Positions 1 through 8,229 of a stretch of 43,570 nt of DNA are shown here, piece after piece; within the stretch, counting starts at the first letter, position 1, and each line of letters opens with the position of its first letter. The translations under genes were made by a program, and so were the position numbers. The notes under the pieces were generated by a model. It was not told the origin of the DNA. It did not search any database and saw nothing but the letters and a program-made list of their open reading frames with translations. Origin of the DNA: Camelimonas abortus. Lineage in GTDB: Bacteria; Pseudomonadota; Alphaproteobacteria; Rhizobiales; Beijerinckiaceae. The stretch lies in NCBI RefSeq assembly GCF_042647165.1, contig NZ_JBHRUV010000006.1. One strand, given 5' to 3'.

Positions 1-61
1 GGCGGCGGGCGCGCGCCTTGCGCCAGGCGGCGGCGGGCCGGCCGTCGCCTGGCCGGCCGGC

Positions 62-1402
62 GTGGCCCGTCGCTGGTGGCGCCTGGCCATGCGCCGCCTG
101 CGGGCGGCCATGCCCAAGGGCCTCTACGCCCGTTCGCTCATCATCATCATCACGCCGATGCTGCTGCTGCAGTCGGTGATCGGCTACGTCTTCCTCGAGC
201 GCCACTACCAGACGGTCACCCGCCGCATGTCGGCGGCGGTCTCGGCCGACATCGCCGCCCTGATCGACGTTTACGAGAGCTATCCGCAGGAGGCGGACGG
301 GCGCACCCTCTCGCGCATCGCCGCCGACCGGCTCGGGCTCGACGTCGACTTCCTGCCCGGCGAGAAGCTGCCGCCGCCGCTGCCCAAGCCGTTTTTCTCC
401 ATCCTTGACGGCGTGCTCTCCGACGAGATCCGCCGCCAGGTGGCCCGGCCGTTCTGGATCGACACTGTCGGCAAGTCGAACCTGATCGAGATCCGCGTCC
501 AGCTCGGCGACGCGGTCATGCGCGTGCTGGCGCGGCGCAGCCTCGCCTACGCCTCCAACTCGCACATCTTCCTGATGTGGATGTTCGGCACCGCCCTGGT
601 GCTGATGACGGTGGCCATCCTGTTCCTGCGCAACCAGATCCGGCCGGTGCTGCGTCTGGCCGACGCCGCCGAGGAGTTCGGCAAGGGCCGCGAGCCCAAC
701 TTCCGTCCGCGCGGCGCCGCCGAGGTGCGCCGCGCCGGCGTCGCCTTCCTGGAGATGAAGCGGCGCATCGAGCGCGCCATGGAGCAGCGCACCGCCATGC
801 TCAACGGCGTCAGCCATGACCTGCGCACCATTCTCACCCGCTTCAAGCTGTCGCTGGCGCTGATGCCCGATGATGATCCCGACGTCGCCGACCTGCGCAA
901 GGACGTGGACGAGATGAGCCGCATGCTGGAGGCTTATCTCGCCTTCGCCCGCGGCGACGTCGGCGAGCAGGCCGACGTCACCGACGTGGGCGAGCTGCTG
1001 GAGGACGTGCAGCTTGACCTTGAGCGCGTGGGCCACAACGTGCGGCTGACGCGCGAGGGCGACCTGCGGGTGAAGGTGCGCGGCGACGCCTTCCGCCGCA
1101 TGATCGTCAATCTGGCCTCCAACGCCGCCCGCCATGGCGACGCCATCGCGCTCGGCGCCAGCCGCGACGCGCGCTGGCTGGTGGTGACCGTGGACGACGA
1201 CGGCCCCGGCGTGCCCGAGGACAAGCGCGAGGAGGTGTTCAAGCCGTTCGTGCGGCTGGACGCGGCGCGCAACCAGGACGAGGGCGGCTCTGGCCTTGGC
1301 CTCGCCATCGCCCGCGACATCGCCCGTTTGCACGGCGGCGACGTGGTGCTGCAGGACAGCCCCATGGGCGGCCTGCGCGCCTTGGTGCGGATCCCGGTCT
1401 AG
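62..1402 (+). CDS. EnvZ-like two-component sensor histidine kinase (5' end may lie outside the window)
   Basis: Inner-membrane sensor kinase that autophosphorylates on a histidine and passes phosphate to an OmpR-type regulator. Numbering from the GTG at 62 (446 aa): TM1 about 23-45, a periplasmic loop of about 120 residues, TM2 about 167-190, HAMP 190-243, and the H-box SHDLRT with phospho-acceptor His252. The kinase domain has an N-box around Asn350/Asn354, the G1 box DDDGPGVP (378-385), the F-box (393-396) and the G2 box GSGLGLAIA (409-417). All catalytic motifs are intact. The usual neighbour, an OmpR-type response regulator, should lie just upstream of the window. The reading frame is open from base 2, so the true start may be further upstream. 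In-frame alternatives are ATG at 89 and at 110 (MPKGLYARS, which resembles the conserved start of the TM1 region in alphaproteobacterial EnvZ). The function is firm; the exact signal sensed is unknown. Confidence 0.93.
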   Translation: MARRWWRLAMRRLRAAMPKGLYARSLIIIITPMLLLQSVIGYVFLERHYQTVTRRMSAAVSADIAALIDVYESYPQEADGRTLSRIAADRLGLDVDFLPGEKLPPPLPKPFFSILDGVLSDEIRRQVARPFWIDTVGKSNLIEIRVQLGDAVMRVLARRSLAYASNSHIFLMWMFGTALVLMTVAILFLRNQIRPVLRLADAAEEFGKGREPNFRPRGAAEVRRAGVAFLEMKRRIERAMEQRTAMLNGVSHDLRTILTRFKLSLALMPDDDPDVADLRKDVDEMSRMLEAYLAFARGDVGEQADVTDVGELLEDVQLDLERVGHNVRLTREGDLRVKVRGDAFRRMIVNLASNAARHGDAIALGASRDARWLVVTVDDDGPGVPEDKREEVFKPFVRLDAARNQDEGGSGLGLAIARDIARLHGGDVVLQDSPMGGLRALVRIPV

Positions 1403-1705
1403 GGGCGCATGGTCCGGAGCGGCCGCCGCCGTTCCCGCGCGCCGGCCGTCATTCCTCCCGCTGCGGCATGCGGGCCCTGCACTGCGCGCGCCGCCGCCGC
1501 GCGACGGACGGCCCGGGGGGCGGGAGACGGCCAGCCGCCCCGCCGTCATCGCCGCTTGCCCGTCAGATGGACGCCCGCGGCAGGCCCGGGCATGACGCCA
1601 GGGCGTGGCGGCGCCGGGACAGCAAGGGGAAGAACAGGGGCGGCAGGGCGACGCGGAACGAGCCGCGACGGCGCCCGGTCGCGTTCCGGCGCGGCGCCCG
1701 GGCGC
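1403..1705. other. Intergenic region between convergent envZ-like and tetR genes
   Basis: About 300 bases of very GC-rich sequence between two convergent genes. I see no hairpin followed by a T-tract on either strand, no RNA gene and no credible coding signal. The open frames here are the usual by-product of high GC content. Confidence 0.6.
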
Positions 1706-2461
1706 TTACGCCGGCCCGGGCGAGACGGCGGCGCCGTCCTGCGCCTCCGGGGCCTCCGGGCCGCGGGGGCGGGCGGACGGGCGCCGTTCGCGGCGGCCGC
1801 AGTCCAGCGCCGCGCAGGCGAGGCGCCGCAGCGGGCGGGTCGCGCGCCACGCCCCGCCGGCGACGGCCAGCAGACGGCCGGCGCGCTCCAGCTCCCGGTC
1901 CAGCGCGGCCAGGGTTCTGGCGTGGCCGGGGTCGTCATCCTCCAGCCACACGGCGACGACGCGCGCGAACAGCAGCGCCGCGCCCTGCACCCGCAGCAGC
2001 CCCATGGGCCCTTCCACCGGAATGCCCGCCGCCACCAGCATGAAGCGCCAGGAGTTCTGGGCCGCCCGGTTGAGCGCCGCCAGGGTCAGCGGCTCGCGCA
2101 TCACCCCCGCGTAAACCGACTTCAGCCCCTCGCGATAGGGCGCCATGTGGTCGAGCCGGTTCATGATCAGGTCGAACAGCCGGTCGCGCGGCGGCTCGCC
2201 CCCAAGGTCGTCCTCGCTGGCGGCGTGGCTGGCCAGCACCTTCATGTCGATCATGCGGGCGAAGCCGCCAAGAACCGCCCCCCTGGACGGAAATGCGGCG
2301 AGAAACTCCGGCAACGTCACGCCGGCGCGGACGGCGATGTCGGCGATGCCGATCTCATGCCACGGCCGTTCGGCGGCCAGCGCCATCAGCGCGTCAATGA
2401 TCCGTTCGCGCGGCGGCCGGGGGTCGGCGGCGTCGCGTTCGGCGGCGTGGGTGGCGGACAT
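1706..2461 (-). CDS. TetR-family transcriptional regulator
   Basis: Predicted DNA-binding regulator of 251 aa. The N-terminal helix-turn-helix domain (about residues 18-65) reads RERIIDALMALAAERPW, then IGIADIAVRAGVTLPEFLAAF, the classic TetR recognition region. The ligand-binding half (about 75-185) contains a stretch with LDHMAPYREGLKSV. The start chosen is ATG at 2461, with a good Shine-Dalgarno (AGGGAGA) six bases upstream; an upstream in-frame ATG at 2524 has no such site. The last 60 or so residues are rich in Arg, Pro and Ala and look disordered, an extension beyond a usual TetR protein. It lies 107 bp downstream of proC on the same strand, a pairing I recall from other Hyphomicrobiales. 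Its targets cannot be told from sequence. Confidence 0.85.
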   Translation of the reverse strand: MSATHAAERDAADPRPPRERIIDALMALAAERPWHEIGIADIAVRAGVTLPEFLAAFPSRGAVLGGFARMIDMKVLASHAASEDDLGGEPPRDRLFDLIMNRLDHMAPYREGLKSVYAGVMREPLTLAALNRAAQNSWRFMLVAAGIPVEGPMGLLRVQGAALLFARVVAVWLEDDDPGHARTLAALDRELERAGRLLAVAGGAWRATRPLRRLACAALDCGRRERRPSARPRGPEAPEAQDGAAVSPGPA

Positions 2462-2568
2462 GGCGATCTCCCTGCGGCGTGGACTGCCATTACATGACGC
2501 CGCGACGTCCACATTATGACGCATCCGCCGCCGCCGTCACGGCCCGCGCGCCGGCCAGGCGGGGAGCC

Positions 2569-3390
2569 TCAGCCGGAGAGCTCGCGCGAGCGGCGGGCCG
2601 CCGCGGCGATGGCCTCGGCGAACAGCGCCGGCATGCCGTCCTTCTCGCGCATCAGCACCTGCAGGGCGGCGAAGGTGGTGCCGCCAGGCGAGGTCACCGC
2701 CTCGCGCAGGGCGGCGGCGCTTTCCGGCGACTCGCGCAGCAGGTCGCCGGAGCCGATCACCGTCTGGCGGGCGAGGCGCTCGGAGAGCGCCCGCGGCAGG
2801 CCGGCGGCGACGCCCGCCTCGGCCATCGCCTCCACCAGATGGAACACATAGGCCGGGCCGGAGCCGGAGACGGCGGTGACCGCGTCAATGAGCGACTCGT
2901 CGTCAACCCATTCCACCGCGCCCACCGCCTCCAGCAGGGCGCTGGCCTCAGCGCGCGCCTGGGCGCCGGCGCGGGCGTCGGCCACCGCGACGCTGACGCC
3001 GCGGCGGATCGAGGCGGGCAGGTTCGGCATCACCCGCACCACGGCGCCCGCCCCGGGAAAGGCGGCGGCGAGATTGTCCAGCGTCTTGCCGGCGAGAACC
3101 GACAGCACGAAGCCGTCGGGACCGGCCAGCGGCGCGAGGGTCGGGGCCGCCTGCGCCATGGTCTGCGGCTTGACGCCCAGCACCAGGGCGCGCGGCGGGC
3201 GCAGCGTCTGCGGCGCCGGATTGAGGGCGAAGCCGAAGCGGGCGGCGAGGGCGTTCAGCCGCTCCGAGGGGTGCGGCTCCAGCACCTGCACCGTGGCGGG
3301 ATCAAGGCCGCCTTCGAGCCAGCCCTCAAGCATGGCGCCGCCCATGCGGCCTGCGCCGGCGAGAACGATGGAAGCGGGAAACTGCGCCAT
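2569..3390 (-). CDS. proC: Pyrroline-5-carboxylate reductase
   Basis: Cytosolic enzyme for the last step of proline synthesis: NAD(P)H-dependent reduction of pyrroline-5-carboxylate to proline. The 273-aa length is standard. The Rossmann nucleotide-binding motif GAGRMGG lies at residues 12-18. The C-terminal P5CR dimerisation domain shows the family signature VSGSGPAYVFHLVEAMAEAG, then an Arg/Gly-rich stretch with REAVTSPGGTT near the end. The start is the ATG at 3390, which places the Rossmann fold at the usual distance. It is followed by the tetR gene and preceded by ybjN and ubiK on the same strand. Confidence 0.96.
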   Translation of the reverse strand: MAQFPASIVLAGAGRMGGAMLEGWLEGGLDPATVQVLEPHPSERLNALAARFGFALNPAPQTLRPPRALVLGVKPQTMAQAAPTLAPLAGPDGFVLSVLAGKTLDNLAAAFPGAGAVVRVMPNLPASIRRGVSVAVADARAGAQARAEASALLEAVGAVEWVDDESLIDAVTAVSGSGPAYVFHLVEAMAEAGVAAGLPRALSERLARQTVIGSGDLLRESPESAAALREAVTSPGGTTFAALQVLMREKDGMPALFAEAIAAAARRSRELSG

Positions 3391-3693
3391 GTCGGGCCCT
3401 CATCCTGAAAGCTGCCGGGCGGCCTCCGGCGGAAGCGCCCGTATCACCACCGTCGCCGCGCGGCGCGGACCACGGCGGCCGCGCCGGCGGCGCGCCGTTC
3501 ACCTAGCGCGTTTCGTCCGTCCAGGGGAGAGAAAACCGCGCCGGCGGGGCGTCCGTCGCGCGCCCGCCCGGGCGCCGCAGCCTGGCGCGCCCTGCGGTCC
3601 TGCGCGGCGGCGCCCCGCCGCATGGGGCGGGGAAAAGGCGGGCCTGCCTGCGGGCGCGCCGCGCCTTGCGGGCCGCCTGTCCGGCGGGCGGGC
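3391..3693. other. Intergenic region between ybjN and proC
   Basis: About 300 bases between two minus-strand genes. It is GC-rich with many short self-complementary GC runs. I could not identify a convincing terminator, promoter or small gene in it, although a proC promoter should lie in its left part, next to 3390. Confidence 0.55.
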
Positions 3694-4197
3694 TCAGGCC
3701 TCGCCGCGGGTTTCGAACAGCACCGCGTCCAGCGCCTCGCGCGCCGGCTTGCCGGCCCACAGCACGAACTGGAACGCCTGGTAATACCGCTCGCACGCCT
3801 CCAGCGCCGCCCGCAGCAGCGCCTCGCACTGGCTGGCGGTGGGCTCCGCCCCGCCGGCGAGCAGCAGGCCGTGGCGGTACATCACCACGTTCTCGGACGA
3901 CCAGAAATCGAAGTGCCCGAGCCAGAGCTGCTCGTTGACCAGCGAGATGAGGTTCATCACCTCGGCGCGCCGGCGCGGCGGCGCGCGCAGGTCGAAGCCG
4001 CAGGCCACATGCAGCGATTCGACTTCCTCAACCCAGGTGAAGGCGATGTGATATTCGGCCCAGCTGCCGCCGACGGTGACGCAGAGCTCATCCTCGTCTT
4101 CACGGTCGAAGGCCCAGTTCTGACTGGCGACAAGGCGCTCCAGCACATCCAGGGGATGCTCGCTGCGGCTGGCGACGGCAAGGTCGGTGACGTTCAT
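3694..4197 (-). CDS. YbjN domain-containing protein
   Basis: Protein of 167 aa belonging to the YbjN (type III secretion chaperone-like fold) family, whose molecular role is poorly known; E. coli YbjN affects motility and stress responses. The hallmark acidic and aromatic core is present: an N-terminal helix (HPLDVLERLVASQNW), a beta-hairpin with DEDELCVTVGGSWAEYHIAF, then a helical C-terminus containing EACERYYQAFQFVLW. The start is the ATG at 4197, preceded by AAAGGGG at good spacing; an open frame continues upstream but has no ribosome site. It lies between proC and ubiK, the usual order in Hyphomicrobiales (from memory). Confidence 0.88.
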   Translation of the reverse strand: MNVTDLAVASRSEHPLDVLERLVASQNWAFDREDEDELCVTVGGSWAEYHIAFTWVEEVESLHVACGFDLRAPPRRRAEVMNLISLVNEQLWLGHFDFWSSENVVMYRHGLLLAGGAEPTASQCEALLRAALEACERYYQAFQFVLWAGKPAREALDAVLFETRGEA

Positions 4198-4711
4198 GCC
4201 GAAACCCCTTTGCTTGCGGCCCGCCTCCGGCGCCCGTTCCGGACTGGCTGGAGCGGCGGCGGCCGGGCCGCGCGCCATATGTGCGTTTCATGCGCGCTTC
4301 TGGCTGCCGGCGCATCGCCCGGGGCGCGCGCCGCGCCTGGACGCGGCGACGCCCGCTGCGCCAGAGGCGCGTGCGCCGGCCATGGCCTGCGGCCGGAAGG
4401 CCGGCGCGGCTCAGGGAAACGGCGCCGGCGCCGTGAGACGCGGCGGTCTCCCTCCGTCGCCGGCCAGGACGCCATCCTGCCGGACCTGCCGTGGCCAGCC
4501 GTCCGCCGGGCGACGCATCCGCCGGGAAATCCCGCGGACACCCCGAGACAGTCAGGGATTCGCCGCCGGGTCACAACGGCCGGAAGCGCCATCCGGAACG
4601 CTGTCCACAAGGGAACCGGACAATATGTCGCCGATGGGGCGCTACGCGCCTGAAAGACGGGCAAAAAAACGCCGCGTCGCAGACGCGGGCGCCCGTTCGC
4701 CCGCCGGCGTC
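4198..4711. other. Intergenic region between ubiK and ybjN
   Basis: About 510 bases between two minus-strand genes. The right end holds the ubiK terminator (separate entry). A relatively AT-rich patch around 4600-4630 (containing TGTCCACAAGGGAACCGGACAATATG) may contain the ybjN promoter, but I cannot fix its boxes. Longer open frames here have no ribosome sites and no recognisable protein features. Confidence 0.5.
4663..4691 (-). terminator. Intrinsic terminator after ubiK
   Basis: On the minus strand a nine-pair GC-rich stem with one bulged base (arms 4682-4691 and 4670-4678, loop of three bases) is followed directly by seven T residues (4669-4663). It begins about 20 bp past the ubiK stop codon. 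This is a textbook Rho-independent terminator. Confidence 0.85.
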
Positions 4712-5026
4712 TCAGGCGGCGTCGCCGGAGGCGCGGCTTTCGGGAGCGCCGTCGCCGGCGGCCAGGTCGCCGGTCAGGGCGGCCAGCGCCGCCTCAAGCT
4801 TCGCCACGCGGGCGTTCAGCCGGTCATTTTCCTCGCGGGCGGCGATGGCCATGTCGCGCACCGCCTCGAACTCCTCGCGCGAGACCATGTCCAGCGTCTG
4901 GGTCAGCCGGTCGAGCTGGCCGCGGGCCACGGCCGCAGCCTCGCGACGCACGCCCTGGGCGGCGCCGATGGCGTCGGTGGCGAGGCGGGAGAGTTCGTCG
5001 AGCAGACGGTTGGGGCCGATGGACAT
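4712..5026 (-). CDS. UbiK/BMFP-family accessory factor (YqiC-like)
   Basis: Small protein of 104 aa of the BMFP family (membrane fusogenic activity; in E. coli UbiK, an accessory factor of ubiquinone synthesis that helps UbiJ). The family pattern is clear: an N-terminal amphipathic segment (MSIGPNRLLDELSRLATDAI), then SREEFEAVRDMAIAAREEND and a coiled coil (RLNARVAKLEAALAAL) running to about residue 90, ending in a short acidic tail. The start is ATG at 5026. It is divergent from lgt, which lies about 390 bp away, and is followed by a strong terminator, so it is probably monocistronic. Function is by family similarity only. Confidence 0.88.
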   Translation of the reverse strand: MSIGPNRLLDELSRLATDAIGAAQGVRREAAAVARGQLDRLTQTLDMVSREEFEAVRDMAIAAREENDRLNARVAKLEAALAALTGDLAAGDGAPESRASGDAA

Positions 5027-5413
5027 GGGCGTTCTCCAGTGCGTCCGGCGCCGCCTGCGGCGCGTGTTGCGGCGGAAGCCGGGGGGCGGCCCCGCCGCGC
5101 AGGGGCTCCGGGCGTCCGCCCGTCCTGCATGGGCACGCCCGCGCAGGCGCGCCTGCAGGGCGGGATCGTCCGGTACATAATGACGCCGTCGCGCCGCATC
5201 AACCAGTCCCGGCTGGCGGGGCGCCATTGATCCGCCGTCATCACCCGCGCAAAACGGGACTGTCACGCCTGCCTGCGGTTCTCCACCCCGGACCCGCGCG
5301 CGGGGGCGGCGCGCTCTCCCGCCGCGTGCAGAATCAGGAGACAATGCCGGCCGCGGCGGGACGCGCGCAGCGTCCGCCGCCGGACGCCGGCGCACGCCAA
5401 CCGTGGACCCGAC
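5027..5413. other. Divergent intergenic region, ubiK / lgt
   Basis: About 390 bases that must hold promoters for both ubiK and lgt. The least GC-rich spot is near 5173-5185 (GTACATAATGACG). I could not assign -35/-10 boxes with confidence. A short open frame with a good ribosome site overlaps the start of lgt (separate entry). Confidence 0.5.
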
Positions 5414-5448
5414 ATGCCGCTGCTCGCCATACCCTTTCCGGCCGTTGA
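5344..5448 (+). CDS. Possible 34-aa leader ORF overlapping the lgt start
   Basis: A short frame starts at ATG 5344, three bases after AGGAG, and ends at a TGA at 5446-5448, so it covers the lgt start codon (5414) in another frame. Its product would be Arg/Ala/Pro-rich and unlike any family I know. Lgt itself has no clear Shine-Dalgarno, so translational coupling is conceivable. It may equally be chance in GC-rich DNA. Confidence 0.25.
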   Translation: MPAAAGRAQRPPPDAGARQPWTRHAAARHTLSGR

Positions 5449-6253
5449 TCCGGTGATTTTCTCCGTGGGGCCCTTCTCGGTGCGCTGGTACGCCCTGGCC
5501 TATATCGCCGGCCTGGTGGGCGGCTGGCTGTACGCGCGCCGCCTCATCGGCTCCCCCGGCCTGTGGGGCCCGGTGCGCGCGCCCACCCGCACGGACCTCG
5601 ACGACATGCTGGTCTATGTGGCCCTCGGCGTGGTGCTGGGCGGGCGGCTCGGCTACGTGCTGTTCTACAATCTTCAGGAATATCTCGCCGATCCGCTGTC
5701 CGTCTTCGCCGTGTGGCGCGGCGGCATGTCGTTCCACGGCGGCTTCGCCGGCGCGCTGGCGGGCATGTGGCTGCTGGCGCGGCGGCGCGGCCTCGCCCCG
5801 CTGTCGCTGTTCGATCTCGCCGGCGCGGTGGCGCCCATCGGCCTGTTTCTCGGCCGCATCGCCAATTTCATCAACGGCGAGCTGTGGGGGCGCCCGGCGC
5901 CGGACCTGCCGTGGGCGGTGACCTTTCCCCACGCCGCGCCGGTTCCGCGCCACCCCAGCCAGCTGTATGAGGCGCTGGCGGAGGGCGTGCTGCTGTTCAT
6001 CGCCGTCTCCATCGCGGTGCGCGTGGCCGGTTTCCGCCGGCCCGGCGCGGTGAGCGGCGTGTTCGCCATGGGCTACGCCGTGGCCCGCATCGGCTGTGAA
6101 TTCTTCCGCGAGCCGGATCCGCAGCTTGGCTTTCTCGCCGGAGGGCTCACCATGGGCATGTTGCTCAGCATTCCGCTGTTCGTCGCCGGCGCCGCGCTGC
6201 TGTGGCTGGCGCTGTCCGGCCGCAGCCTGCCGCAGGGGGAGAAAACGGCGTGA
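5414..6253 (+). CDS. lgt: Prolipoprotein diacylglyceryl transferase
   Basis: Inner-membrane enzyme that moves a diacylglyceryl group from phosphatidylglycerol to the lipobox cysteine of prolipoproteins, the first step of lipoprotein maturation. The 279 aa fit the family. Seven membrane segments are expected. The conserved HGG motif is at 108-110, the Lgt signature GRIANFINGELWG at 147-159, HPSQLYEA at 180-187 and FREPD near 231-235. The start ATG at 5414 gives the usual N-terminus (AVDPVIFSVGPFSVRWYAL). It overlaps midA by GTGA, suggesting coupled translation of lgt-midA-pgeF. Confidence 0.97.
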   Translation: MPLLAIPFPAVDPVIFSVGPFSVRWYALAYIAGLVGGWLYARRLIGSPGLWGPVRAPTRTDLDDMLVYVALGVVLGGRLGYVLFYNLQEYLADPLSVFAVWRGGMSFHGGFAGALAGMWLLARRRGLAPLSLFDLAGAVAPIGLFLGRIANFINGELWGRPAPDLPWAVTFPHAAPVPRHPSQLYEALAEGVLLFIAVSIAVRVAGFRRPGAVSGVFAMGYAVARIGCEFFREPDPQLGFLAGGLTMGMLLSIPLFVAGAALLWLALSGRSLPQGEKTA

Positions 6254-7431
6254 GCGCCACGCGACTTTCCGGACCGCCCGCCACGCCGCTGGGGCGCGAG
6301 ATCGCGCGCCTGATCGCGCTCGAGGGGCCCATGCCGGTCGAGCGCTACATGGAGCTGTGCCTCGGCCACCCGACGATGGGCTATTACATCACCCGCAACC
6401 CCTTTGGCGCGGACGGCGACTTCATCACCGCGCCGGACATATCGCAGATCTTCGGCGAGCTGATCGGCCTGTGGTGCGCCGAGGTGTGGCGGATGATGGG
6501 CGGTCCGCGCGACCTCCACCTGGTGGAGCTGGGGCCGGGCCGCGGCGCGCTGATCGCCGACGCCCTGCGCGCCGCCCGCGTGGCGCCGCAGTTCCGCAGC
6601 GCGGTGCGCCTCAGCCTCGTCGAGACCAGCCCGGTGCTGCGCCAGCTGCAGCGCCAGGCGCTGTCGGCGGAAGGGGAGCTGTCGTCGATTCCCGTGGCCT
6701 GGCGCAATCACCTCGGCGAGGTGCCGGAAGGGCCGATGATCCTCATCGCCAACGAGTTTTTCGACGCCCTGCCGGTGCGCCAGTACCAGCGCGCCCCGGA
6801 CGGCTGGCGCGAGCGCCTGGTCGGGCTCGCTCCGGACGGCGGCCTCATCTTCGGACTCGCGCCGGAGGCGGAGCCGGCCCTCGACGAGCTGCCCGGCGAC
6901 GAGGGGGCGATCATGGAGATCCCGGTGGCGGCCATCAACATGGTGGCGGGGCTGGCCGACAGGCTGCGCCGGTTCGGCGGCGCGGCGCTCATCATCGATT
7001 ACGGCCATGCGGTCAGCGCGGTCGGCGACACGCTGCAGGCGGTGCGCCGGCACCAGTACGTGCATCCGCTCTCCACGCCCGGCGAGGCGGACATCACCGC
7101 CCATGTGGATTTCGGCGCGCTGGCCCGCGCCGCCCTGGCGCGCGGCGTGGTGGTGGACGGGCCGGTGGAGCAGGGGGCCTTCCTGCGGGCGCTTGGCGCC
7201 AACGCCCGCGCCGAACAGCTCAAGCGCAACGCCCGCGAGGCCCAGCGCCGCGTCATTGACGAGGGCCTGCGCCGTCTCACCTCCAGCGAGGCCGGCGGCA
7301 TGGGCGCGCTGTTCAAGGTGATGGCCGTGGCCGCCTCGCAGCTCGGTCCGCTGCCGGGCCTTGCGCCGCGCCGCGAGGCCCCGCACATGCCGCAACCCTC
7401 CATCGTCAGAGCCCTGAGGCGCCCGTCGTGA
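6250..7431 (+). CDS. SAM-dependent methyltransferase of the MidA/NDUFAF7 family
   Basis: Class I methyltransferase (DUF185). The mitochondrial relative NDUFAF7 methylates an arginine of the complex I subunit NDUFS2; in alphaproteobacteria a role in complex I assembly is the natural guess. From GTG 6250 the product is 393 aa. Near the N-terminus are PMPVERYMELCLGHPTMGYY and FITAPDISQIFGELIG. The SAM motif VELGPGRG is at about 92-99, and the family motif NEFFDALPV follows at about 170. The start was chosen because the GTG overlaps the lgt stop (GTGA) and has AGGGGGAG upstream; the frame remains open further upstream inside lgt. Confidence 0.92.
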   Translation: MSATRLSGPPATPLGREIARLIALEGPMPVERYMELCLGHPTMGYYITRNPFGADGDFITAPDISQIFGELIGLWCAEVWRMMGGPRDLHLVELGPGRGALIADALRAARVAPQFRSAVRLSLVETSPVLRQLQRQALSAEGELSSIPVAWRNHLGEVPEGPMILIANEFFDALPVRQYQRAPDGWRERLVGLAPDGGLIFGLAPEAEPALDELPGDEGAIMEIPVAAINMVAGLADRLRRFGGAALIIDYGHAVSAVGDTLQAVRRHQYVHPLSTPGEADITAHVDFGALARAALARGVVVDGPVEQGAFLRALGANARAEQLKRNAREAQRRVIDEGLRRLTSSEAGGMGALFKVMAVAASQLGPLPGLAPRREAPHMPQPSIVRALRRPS

Positions 7432-8189
7432 AGATCTCCGCTGCCCCGCTCGCCGCCATTCCCCATGTCCGGCACGCCTTTTTCACCCGCGGGGGCGGCG
7501 TCTCGCAGGGGATTTACGCCTCCCTCAACGGCGGCGCCGGCTCGTCCGACGCGCCGGATGCGGTGCGCGAGAACCGCGCCCGCATGGCGGCGGCGCTCGG
7601 CGTCGCCCCCGACCGGCTGCTCAGCCTCTGGCAGATCCACTCCGCCGCGGTGGTGACGGTCGCGGGGCCATGGCGCGAGCGCCCGCGCGCCGACGCCATG
7701 GTCACGGCCACGCCGGGCCTGGCGCTGGGAATCGCCACCGCCGACTGCGGCCCGGTGCTGTTCGCCGACCAGACCAGCCGGGTGATCGGCGCCGCCCACG
7801 CCGGCTGGAAGGGCGCGTTCTCCGGCGTGCTTGAGGCGACTCTCGAGGCCATGGAGGCGCTCGGCGCCCGCCGCGCCGGCGTGGTGGCCGTACTGGGGCC
7901 AGCCATCAGCCGCGACGCCTATGAGGTGGGGCCGGAGTTCGTGGCGCGTTTCCTCGCGGCCGATCCCGCCAGCGCCCGCCACTTCGCCCCGTCGCCGCGC
8001 CCGGACCACGCCATGTTCGACCTGCCCGGCTACATCCGGGCCCGGCTGGAGGCGGCCGGCGTCGGCGCCTTTCACGACCTGGGCCTGTGCACCTACGCCG
8101 ATGAGGCGCGCTTCTACAGCTACCGGCGCGCCACCCATCGCGGCGAACCGGATTACGGCCGGATGATCTCGGCCATCGCGCTCGCCTGA
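7428..8189 (+). CDS. pgeF: Peptidoglycan editing factor PgeF (YfiH/laccase-domain family)
   Basis: Cytosolic protein of the YfiH family (formerly called polyphenol oxidase or multicopper laccase-like). In E. coli PgeF removes misincorporated serine-containing muropeptide precursors. The three zinc-binding positions are visible: His71 (WQIHSAAVV), Cys107 (ADCGPVLFAD) and His124 (AAHAGWKGA). The C-terminal family block is CTYADEARFYSYRR. The 253-aa length is normal. GTG 7428 overlaps the TGA of midA, so it is the third gene of the coupled lgt operon. Confidence 0.94.
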   Translation: MKISAAPLAAIPHVRHAFFTRGGGVSQGIYASLNGGAGSSDAPDAVRENRARMAAALGVAPDRLLSLWQIHSAAVVTVAGPWRERPRADAMVTATPGLALGIATADCGPVLFADQTSRVIGAAHAGWKGAFSGVLEATLEAMEALGARRAGVVAVLGPAISRDAYEVGPEFVARFLAADPASARHFAPSPRPDHAMFDLPGYIRARLEAAGVGAFHDLGLCTYADEARFYSYRRATHRGEPDYGRMISAIALA

Positions 8190-8229
8190 GCCGCGCGCAG
8201 CCGTCCGCCGCCGGCGCGGCCCGGCGGCG

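Noticed and set aside
76..408. Frame with a run of His residues (HHHHH) inside the sensor kinase gene
   Set aside because: It is the +2 reading of the TM1 coding region (repeated ATC codons), not a tag or metal-binding protein.
5027..5953. Extension of the ubiK frame by 309 codons upstream
   Set aside because: It lies antisense to lgt and the intergenic region. The BMFP family starts at MSIGPNRLL.
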